From: Aegilops tauschii subsp. strangulata
Lineage: Eukaryota; Streptophyta; Magnoliopsida; Poales; Poaceae
Assembly (NCBI RefSeq): GCF_002575655.3
Contig: NC_053039.3
Span: forward strand, 379,479,633-379,543,632
Length of the DNA stretch: 64,000 nucleotides
Direction: 5' to 3'
A model generated the notes under the pieces. That model made no database searches, was not told where the DNA came from, and was given only the letters and a program-made list of their open reading frames with translations. Position numbers and translations under genes: made by a program. Below, piece after piece: positions 56,259-64,000 of this stretch (positions within the stretch are counted from its first letter, which is position 1; each line of letters begins with the position of its first letter).

Positions 56259-56889
56259 ACCGTGGACCGATCTTCGTTCGATTACTTCCTTTTTTTTTTC
56301 CAAGATGATGAGTTTGTGATCCGTGGGTGCTAGTGTCGCGCATGCGTGTCGGTTAATATTTTTAGTGCTGCGTTTATTAGTTGATTGATCTTTTTCATCG
56401 GTGATTTTGCAAGTGTGGATGTGCCACGCAGACCTGACCGGCATTTCCCGGTCGGGTGCTTGTGTTCTTCTGACGTGAAATAAACTGGATTCAGACGGAA
56501 AACTTGTCGTTTCATTCCACGTTTCAGATCGATCTTTTGGCGTTTTATACATTTCAGACCGATGTGTACAATGGTCCATTGATATAAGACCAATTATAGC
56601 AAAGTTGTCATATTCACAGCCTTTATAATGTATATATACAATGCGTTTCACAACATTTTGGAGGTTGCGGAGTCTATGCGAATATAGAGTCGGCGTAATG
56701 CAACATTCATATATTTTTCTTTGTTTTTTTGCTTTCTACACTATTGCAATAATTCAGGTCAAACAGTGCAATAATTCAACAAATATTATTAACAAACGCT
56801 GATAGGAAATACAACAAAGAATCCAATTAAATAAACTGTTCAAGTAAAAGTAAATAAATTCTAAAGAAATTTAAACACGTTGTCTTTGA
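56259..56889. other. Intergenic sequence, no gene recognised
   Basis: 3' region of copy 3, then AT-rich sequence. The overlapping - strand frames antisense to copy 3 are shadows. Confidence 0.45.
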
Positions 56890-57852
56890 GGTAGCCGTCA
56901 GTGATGGACAATAAGATTCTCCTTCAGTTGATGATGGATGACCCGGTCTTCAATCTATCGGTATGCCTAAAAATGCTTGAGACGGTTTGTGTGCCTGAAG
57001 ATTGTGCCAAGATTTCCATAGTCAGCGGAGATAGCCATATCTCTCTTCTTCAATGATCATGTTGTTTAGAATCACACGCATACGATGGTATATGTCAAGA
57101 CATCCTTGTTCCATAAACGAGCAGACCTAAAAATTGAAAACCTTGCTTGCAACAATCCAAACGCCTCTCTATGTCCATCGTGTGATCTTCTTGCACCTTG
57201 GTGAAATGCTTAAGTTTTTTGGTCTCAAGGTTAGAAATGTCTTCACACAAATGTTGACTAAGATGGATAAATGTGATTGGCTAGTTTTATAAGGTGGAGA
57301 AGGACCAGCGGCTAACCATGCAAATAGATGAGATCTTTGTAAGACATTGATGTCATTATGAGATCTAGGCAATCCAAAGTAGCAATGCCAAATTCACAAA
57401 TCTTAGAAGGCAACAACTTCCAAAATTATTGTTAGATCATGGCGATGCCCGGTGAATTAGTCGTGCCAAGGTGTAGGGCAATTCTACCACCTCCATCGCT
57501 AGAAGCTCTGGCCATGTCCTCGGTATTGGGTGCTCGTAGATACTGCTCTTCATAAACCCCCACCACAGTTTCGACGGACACTTTCATGCACTTTGTGGTT
57601 GTATTTTGGGACATTCGAACATACTTGTCCAATGCATCCGCAAGAACACCATATGCAATCATTCAAAGTGCCACAATCACCTTCTAATAAGGGAAAACTG
57701 AGGAAACCAACGATATTTATCCGTTGTTGGAAGAAAGGTTCATTGTTTTCCATGTCATCAACAAGTTGACAGAATAACCGTTCGTTCACGCGGAAACATC
57801 GTCGGAACACGTACAACGGGAAGGTATGACCCGATAGAAAGTAGTTGCGCAT
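56890..57852 (-). pseudogene. PIF/Harbinger (HARBI1/ALP1-like) transposase remnant
   Basis: On the - strand three pieces follow the order of plant Harbinger nucleases: RRCFRVNERLFCQLVDDMEN (57,805-57,745), AYGVLADALDKYVRMSQNTT...EEQYLRAPNTEDMAR (57,655-57,500), then SHNDINVLQRSHLFAWLA (57,365-57,310). A poorly preserved end has EDRVIHHQLKENL near 56,950. Frameshifts and stops separate the pieces. The DDE region between the second and third pieces appears largely deleted. Terminal repeats not identified. A CACTA terminus lies directly upstream at 57,864. Confidence 0.85.
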
Positions 57853-58846
57853 TGAGCTTCCTCCACTACAAGAAATATGTCAACTTGTGACCTTCTCTTA
57901 GTGACCCTAGCTGAATTGGTCGTAAATCCACGGCCAATTCGCTTGGAAGGGCTCAAACTCTGAAATTGCTTACACCAAATGGTCACAAAGCAGACAAGAG
58001 TGGCCAATGACCTTATTTCTACCTGATTACGACCAATATAAATGGTCATGAGGTTGTGAACGTGGATGCATTGGTACTTATTGCTATGACTAGGCGCCAC
58101 CTCATCAGTTTTGCATATGTGTCATGTCCATGTGTCAATTTTTGCCCTAGGTTGTGAAGCAACCTATATTTCTGTCATTCCCAAAATTCCCAAAAAAATT
58201 GGGCATTCTTTACTATCCAAATCATTGCCTCATGACAATATTCAACTCCATTTGCGTGGTAAATCTTCCTCGGCAAATTTCCAAAGTTTTTGTTCAACTC
58301 GAACTGTTGTGAAGGAAGTACTAGCTAGGCATATCCTAATGAGCTGAATTTTTGCCACATCTTCTATATTCCCAAATCATAGCTCTCCACAAAATTTGAG
58401 CCCCATCTAATAATACATGTGAGTGTGGCTGCAACATTCATATTTTTGTCCAATGTGGTACGTTGCAAAGCAAGTGACACCTAGGCTCCTCCATTTGAGC
58501 TGCAAATTTTCCAAGATAGTGTCCTTAGTAGATGATCATCCTCGGCCAAAACTCAGGCCCATTGGCCATGTGCATTTCCCGTACCACTAATCAAACACTT
58601 GGGTGTTAATTCATGTTTGAGCATTGTTCGATCTCCTCGTGAGATTCTTCTGTTGTTATTTTCTTCCAAGCATGTACCTGGGGAGTGCCAAACCTACTAG
58701 ACATGCCTAGGCTTCCCAAAACGCATGGAAATGCCACGGTCACGCGGTGACCACGCGACGGGCATGCGAGTCTACGCGCTTTGGAGTTGGGGCCCTGGGC
58801 CACCGTCCAAACCTCAACGTATCACAACCGAACCATGTATTTATGG

Positions 58847-61074
58847 TTAAATAGATACTTATGTACCTAGAAATGATTTTTGGAAAAAATAAAGAGCAAA
58901 CTATAAGGCAGCTACAGTTCAAGTTTGACCCGCTTCCTGCTGAGTCGGCGGAAATTTGTCTTTTTCACCAGAGGTGGATAAAAACTTTTTACACCCAACC
59001 ATTTTGTCAATTGTGTATTAAACATGGCATAGTATTTTATAAAATTGATTTGGTCCTATTTTGCAACAATTATTTGGTAGTTGCTTCACAAAAAAACCTC
59101 ATTTTAGGCACTCGAAAAATGGAAAATGAATTTTCCGTGCAAAGAAAATGAAAACTCCCTTAGGCAACATTGTTTGGAATTCCAAGATGCACCCTTGTGC
59201 ACAATATGAGATCATTTGAACAAACTATGCCATGAATGTGGCCATAAGATTGATCATTTGGCTTGAAAGCCATGAATCTTCACGCATGATAGCTCATTTC
59301 TGAGAACACTTTTTAAAAATAATTGCCGTATTACAAGTTTATTATTTTTCATGGAAACTTGGTCACATATGATGACACAATGCGAAGGTTTTTGAATTTT
59401 TTGATTTTTTTTGAATTTTTTATGCCCGTTTCAAAACACGGTCAAAATGGCGGGCTTGACCGTTCCTAGCTAGTTGTTGAATCTTGGAAATCTTTTGATG
59501 TTTCTCTGATTAAATAGATAGTTATGTAACTAGAATTGATTTTTGTAAAAAATAAAGAGCAAACTATGAGGCAGCTACAGTTCATATTTGACCCGCTTCC
59601 TATTGAATCGGCGAGAATTTGTCTTTTTCACCAGAGGTGGATCAAAACTTTTAACACCCAACCATTTTGTCAATTGCGCATTAAATATGGCCTAGTATTT
59701 TATAAAATTGGTTTGGTCCAATTTTGCAACAAATATATGGTAGGTCCTTCACAAAAAAACTCATTTTGGGCACTCAGAAAATGGAAAATTGATTTTTCGT
59801 CCAAAGAAAATGAAAACTCCCTTAGGCAACATTGTTTGCCATTCCAAGATGCACCCTTGTGCATGATATGAGGTCATTTGAACATACTATGCCATGAATG
59901 TGGCCATAAGATTGATCATTTGGCTTGAAAGCCATGAATCTTGACACATGATAACTCATTTCTGAGAACACTTTTTCAAAAGAATTGTCGTATTACAAGT
60001 TTATTATTTTTCCTGGTAACTTGGTCACATGTGATAACACAATGCGAAGGTTTTCCATTTTTTGATTTTTTTTGAATTTTTTATGCCCGTTTCAAAATGC
60101 GATCAAAACGGCGGGAATGACAGTTCCTAGCTAGTGGTTGAATCCTGATTTTTTTTTGGTGTTTCTCTGATTAAATATATACTTATGTACCTAGATATGA
60201 TGTTTGGAAAAAAATACAGAGCAAACTATGAGGCAGCTACAGTTCAAATTTGACCCGCTTCCTACTGAATCAGCGGGAATTTGCCTTTTTCACCAGAGGT
60301 GGATCAAAACTTTTGACACCCAACCATTTTGTCAATTGTGCATTAAATATGGCCTAGTATTTTACAAAATTGATTTGGTCCAATTTTGCAACAAATATAT
60401 GGTAGGTCCTTAAAAAAAACTCATTTCGGGCACTCGGAAAATGGAAAATTGATTTTTCGTCCAAAGAAAATGAAAACTCCCTTAGGCAACATTGTTTGCC
60501 ATTCCAAGATGCAACCTTGTGCATGATATGAGGTCACGTGAACAAACTATGCCATGAATGTGGCCATAAGATTGATCATTTGGATCGAAAGCCATGAATA
60601 TTGACACATGATAGCTCATTTCTGAGAACACTTTTTCAAAAGAATTGTCGTATTACAAGTTTATTATTTAGGTTTCCAATTTTTTGATTTTTTTTGAAAT
60701 TTTTATGCCCGTTTCAAAATGCGGTCAAAACGGCGGGAATGACCGTTCCTATCTACTTGTTGAATCTTGAATTTTTTTTGTGTTTCTCTGATTAAATAGA
60801 TACTTATGTACCTAGAAATGATTTTTGGAAAAAATACAGAGCAAACTATGAGGCAGCTGCAGTTCAAATTTGACCCGCTTCCTGCTGAATCAGCGGGAAT
60901 TTGCCTTTTTCACCAGAGGTGGATCAAAACTTTTGACACCCAAACATTTTGTCAATTGTGCATTAAATATGGCCTAATATTTTAGAAAATTGATTTGGTT
61001 CAATTTTGCAACTAATATACGGTAAGTCCTTCACAAAAAAACTCATTTTGGACACTCGAAAAATGGAAAATTGA
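58847..61074. repeat. Tandem repeat of about 660 bp, 3.4 copies
   Basis: Units start at TTAAATAGATACTTATG: 58,847, 59,510, 60,171 and 60,792. Spacings are 663, 661 and 621 (about 40 bases missing in the third unit). The fourth is cut after about 283 bases. The first 250 bases of each unit keep an open frame with RQLQF.FDPLP.ESA.ICLFHQRWIKTF, which is probably a consequence of recent duplication rather than selection. No domain recognised. Confidence 0.92.
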
Positions 61075-61097
61075 TCACGACCATTTTAGATGGTCAT

Positions 61098-61798
61098 AAC
61101 GTCATCAAAGCCTGCACTTCGTTCTGATTGGTCTATGGGCATGTCACGCGGATCAAGCATTAGAGACCGTCGGATACTGCCAGATCCAACGGCCCACACC
61201 CCTCACCCTCTCCCCACCCACACCCACCCGAAAGCAGCTCTCCTCACCTACACCACATGTCGTTCAGGACACTGACATGTGGGCCTAATTCCTCGCAGGC
61301 CCACCTGTTAGTGGCCGAATGCCACCACTCACCCACCGCACACCACTCCTCCCCCCTCTCCCCCTCTCCCCCGCACACCACTCCTCCCCCCACGACCTGC
61401 AGCCCAAACCCTAACCCCTCTCCCCTCTCCCTCCATTGGACCACCGCCGCCACCCACCGTCCCGCCGATCCTGCCGCGGCCTCCCCTCCCCTCCCACCTC
61501 AAGCCGCTCCTCCTCGCCGCCGCCACCCACCGTCCCGTCTGACCTCGCCGCTGCCACCCATCGCCCCGTCTGACCTCGTCGCCGGCCGCCGCTCCCGCTC
61601 TCTCCCCCCACACCTACCGCCCCCTCCCTCTCCTCCTCCCATCAGAAGAGAAGAGGGATCTCACGCGGATCGCACCAGGGCGTCGATCTGGACCTTCGTC
61701 TGCACGAGGGGACGGCTGCGTCTCGTCCTCGTCCCACCTCAGGCGGGGTCCAGATCGAGCCGGACTCGCGTCGTCGTCAAGATCCGACCTCGACAGAG
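61098..61798 (+). other. CT-rich 5'-UTR-like sequence before captured exons
   Basis: Changes at about 61,180 to a C/T-rich, GC-rich stretch with AAACCCTAACCCC (61,406-61,418), the kind of sequence found in plant housekeeping gene leaders. Open frames on both strands are compositional. Source gene not identified. Confidence 0.4.
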
Positions 61799-61910
61799 AT
61801 GAGAGGAACCCTTCTTCCTCCGTCTTCCTTTGACCTCGACCTCGGCATGTCGCTCCCCAGCTACTCCGACTCCGCCAAGGCCGCCTACGTCCTCCAGGGC
61901 ATGCGCCAAC
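61799..61910 (+). pseudogene. Unidentified captured first-exon fragment
   Basis: An ATG at 61,799 opens a frame with LGMSLPSYSDSAKAAYVLQG (about 61,841-61,900), which reads like a real plant N-terminal exon. It then runs into sequence that looks intronic. I could not place the family. It may be the exon to which the downstream captured exons would be spliced. Confidence 0.4.
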
Positions 61911-62167
61911 GACCGATCCCCTCTTGCGCTCGCGCGTCGTCTGTTTATTGTTTCGCTCGGAGTTCGATCGATCAGAACTGTTTGGTGATGGTCTGTGCGG
62001 GACAATCGAATTTTGGGTAGTAGATCCTCGCGGGTCAATCGAACTTGTTGGTCAATCTAGTTTAGACCCGACAGGTAGGGAGCAGCAACAGACTCTCCTT
62101 GCTTTGTAGTACATTGCATGGTCCAATGTTCTAATAACCAAAGTTCATGTTCATCCTCTGTTTGCAG

Positions 62168-62262
62168 CTGCCCTGATGTCTGCCATTTACGAGGAGAACA
62201 AGGACGAGGACGGCTTCCTCTACATGACCTACAGCGGCGAGAACACCTTCGGATTGCTCTAG
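62168..62262 (+). pseudogene. ATG8: ATG8 last-exon fragment
   Basis: After a TTTGCAG acceptor (62,161-62,167) the exon reads [20 protein letters not shown] then [10 protein letters not shown] and a TAG stop at 62,260-62,262. This is the C-terminal part of autophagy protein ATG8, including the Phe-Gly where ATG4 cleaves before lipid attachment. The upstream ATG8 exons (ubiquitin-like core) are absent. The splice acceptor is retained, so capture was from genomic DNA, not from a processed mRNA. Confidence 0.88.
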
Positions 62263-63221
62263 ATGGCGCTGGCTGCCACGGCAATCGCTCTGAATGCCTC
62301 CTGTAAATAAGGCGTGCCAATCAACTGTGTATATATTCCGGTTTGCCTCGTCGTAGGATCTTTAAATTGCACAACCAAGAAAAATCTATTCGTGTCCTGA
62401 CTTATCCTATTTGAATGTTCTGACTTATATACTATATATATCAAGTAATCGACTCTGAAATACAGTAAAATCTACTACTCCTGCGTTCATGCATGCCGGT
62501 GTGGTTACTTGTTCAGTGCTATTGATGCAATGTTTCATAGATTAGTGTATATCTCAGCGTTGCTAGTAATAAATCCGGGCGCTGCTGCGTTGTAATTCCT
62601 TGACTAAGGTTGCCGACAGCATGCGGGCCTTTTGTCTCCAGACCATGAGCCTAGACTGGTGGTGACTTCTGCTCCGTTTAGGTTCTATTGACTGGTGGTG
62701 TTGCAATGCAGCGCGAGAGGGTGTCAGGACGCCGCAGTGGTGATCCTGGTTCTTCTCATCACCATTGTTCTAGCCTATGGGCAAGAAGTGAATTGCATAC
62801 CTATGGTTATCCAAAGACAAAAGATTGCAAACAGAATCCTGCAATTCATTTTCCAAAACTTCAGTTAGTAAGATTGAAATTTGACAGAGTCATGGCTCTC
62901 CTAAATTGAGTTCAGGTGAGAGATGCTTCACGAGTTCAGGTGAGAGATGTTCACGAGTTCAGGTGATATGAGATTGAGAGAGAAAGGTGGGAGAGGCTTG
63001 GGCTGGGATGAGTGAGAGATTGCTTTTTCATCTGCTGGAGATAGATTGAGAGAGAGGGGTGCTGATTAGTGTAGTCTGTGATTGGGAGAATGCTTGCTGT
63101 TGCTATTTGTGCTTACTGATTGATTATACAGTGATTGAGATGCTGCTATTTGTACTTGTTGATGTTATTGTTGCCATCCGATGCATACTGTTGTGATCCG
63201 TAGCTTACGCCTTGCCTGCAG
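62263..63221. other. Intron-like and unassigned sequence between captured exons
   Basis: T-rich, low-GC sequence with CTTGCCTGCAG acceptor-like end at 63,211-63,221. A short direct repeat of GAGTTCAGGTGAGAGATG occurs near 62,909-62,950. No gene recognised. Confidence 0.4.
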
Positions 63222-63350
63222 GTGTCGTGCTGGCGACCGGGTTCGGAGCGCTCATATCGAAGGTGGCCGAGCACTGGTACGAGCTCTACAAGATGGACAA
63301 GCAGGGGGCCAACCTCTGGTTCATCTACTGGTGGGAGGACAAGGTCTCAG
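63222..63350 (+). pseudogene. Unidentified captured internal exon
   Basis: Bounded by a TGCAG acceptor and an AG/GTGTGT donor. It reads VVLATGFGALISKVAEHWYE, then LYKMDKQGANLWFIYWWEDK. The strong coding look and intact splice sites indicate a genuine host exon, but I cannot name the protein. It has no relation to ATG8 or L13a. Confidence 0.55.
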
Positions 63351-63569
63351 GTGTGTTGCTTTCTTCTAGCTCTGAATGTTAGGATGGTCAATGTAATAGT
63401 CCAGTCTGTAGTGTAAGGTTTTGGATTGGAAACTCAGTGTGAAGTTTGGCTCTTAGGCTTGCTTTTGCTGCCATTTTTTATTGATGAATGCATTACTGCT
63501 GCTGACATTGCTTGTACTGCGTGCGTCTTGTATGTGTGTTTGATGCTGACGTCGCTTATGGTTTTGCAG

Positions 63570-63657
63570 GGTTCTGAGGCTGCAGCCTGGGCATAGGTAC
63601 TGCCTCCTCGGCCAGCTCTCCAAGGAGGTCGGATGGAACTACACCGACACCATCAGG
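63570..63657 (+). pseudogene. RPL13A: Ribosomal protein L13a exon fragment
   Basis: After TTTTGCAG the exon reads [20 protein letters not shown] then GWNYTDTIR and ends at a GTGAGC donor (63,658). This is a conserved segment of cytosolic ribosomal protein L13a (uL13). One substitution is visible relative to the usual plant sequence (Thr where His is usual, WNYTDT). Upstream L13a exons are absent; the downstream ones may lie beyond the window. Its neighbour exons are from other genes. Confidence 0.88.
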
Positions 63658-64000
63658 GTGAGCTATTTCATTGTGCTGTTTCTTCAGTGCTCACTAGTTG
63701 CTAGTGTTCGACTGCTACCAGTGGGTTAAGATTAGTCTTTTATAATTGTTTTCTTGAGGATGAGTTACTGGGGCTGTTCAGGCCATGACTCCAAATTATA
63801 ATTGTTTTCTTGAGGATGGGCAATCTTGTATAGCTGAAAGTGATACATTCTTTGAAAACTCAGCTTCTACTATTCACCTTGTAGATTTTTTATTCTGCAA
63901 CATATTTGGTTTTGTCATAAAATGATTGGATTATTCTGAAGAAGTACACATGTAACCTTCCAGTGCGAGAACATTATCTTGCGGTCTTAATTTAGTCTGA
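63658..64000. other. Intron-like sequence to the window end
   Basis: Begins with the donor of the L13a exon; T-rich and non-coding. A 28-base phrase around ATAATTGTTTTCTTGAGGAT is repeated at 63,741 and 63,797. Confidence 0.45.

Larger units (their letters stand above)
57864..64000. mobile_element. CACTA-type element carrying host gene fragments, partial
   Basis: Begins CACTACAAGAAATATGTCA at 57,864, a CACTA-type terminus, followed by subterminal-style TGGTC/GACCA words (for example 57,919, 57,981, 58,022-58,046). The same type of words recurs as ACGACCATTTTAGATGGTCA at 61,078-61,097. No matching right terminus is seen before the window end. Between are a 660-bp tandem repeat and exon fragments of unrelated genes. 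Whether all of this belongs to one element is inference; the left end itself is well supported. Confidence 0.55.

Noticed and set aside
61257..61802. A 181-residue Pro/Ser-rich protein
   Set aside because: C/T-rich leader-like sequence; no domain and equivalent open frames on the opposite strand.

Overview
This window is a grass genome segment, almost certainly from the Triticeae (wheat, Aegilops or barley type). The repeats point there: a BARE/Angela-type solo LTR, a Sabrina/WHAM-like Athila-group element, a Tekay-type chromovirus with 4 kb LTRs, gene-fragment-carrying CACTA elements, and GC-rich low-intron genes. There is no prokaryotic or organellar content.

Layout. Bases 1-43,300 are a deep nest of transposable elements. 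From outside in: a Reina-like chromovirus remnant (35,880-about 42,800, + strand) was hit by an Athila-group element (LTR 34,294-35,879, - strand). That element was hit by a Copia element, of which only the 3' part with LTR 31,511-31,887 is in the window. The Copia element was hit by a CACTA element (1-7,066, 5' part off-window) and by a Tekay-like chromovirus (7,467-31,019, flanked by AGACT duplications). The right LTR of the Tekay element carries a further LTR retrotransposon (17,521-30,053). Smaller insertions in the Reina remnant are a hAT element with a LINE inside it, a Mutator-type element with 9-bp duplications, and a BARE/Angela solo LTR with 5-bp duplications.

Bases 44,800-56,300 hold the only apparently intact genes, all on the + strand: a fasciclin-like arabinogalactan protein (44,811-45,611) and three short secreted Ala/Pro-rich peptides (46,809-47,030; 53,016-53,258; 56,016-56,258) with similar signal peptides. 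They look like a local family of small AGP-like cell-wall peptides, separated by a solo-LTR-like repeat, a Tourist MITE, a probable SINE and tandem arrays. Bases 56,890-57,852 are a decayed PIF/Harbinger transposase. From 57,864 to the end, a CACTA-type terminus is followed by 3.4 copies of a 660-bp repeat and then by exon-intron fragments of unrelated host genes (ATG8, ribosomal protein L13a and two unidentified exons), consistent with transduplication.

The most unusual item is the innermost retrotransposon. Its 3.4-kb internal region has no recognisable gag or pol. It carries two paralogous gene units, each with its own TATA box and a region resembling the double-stranded-RNA-binding fold, plus an antisense small membrane-peptide ORF with its own TATA box.
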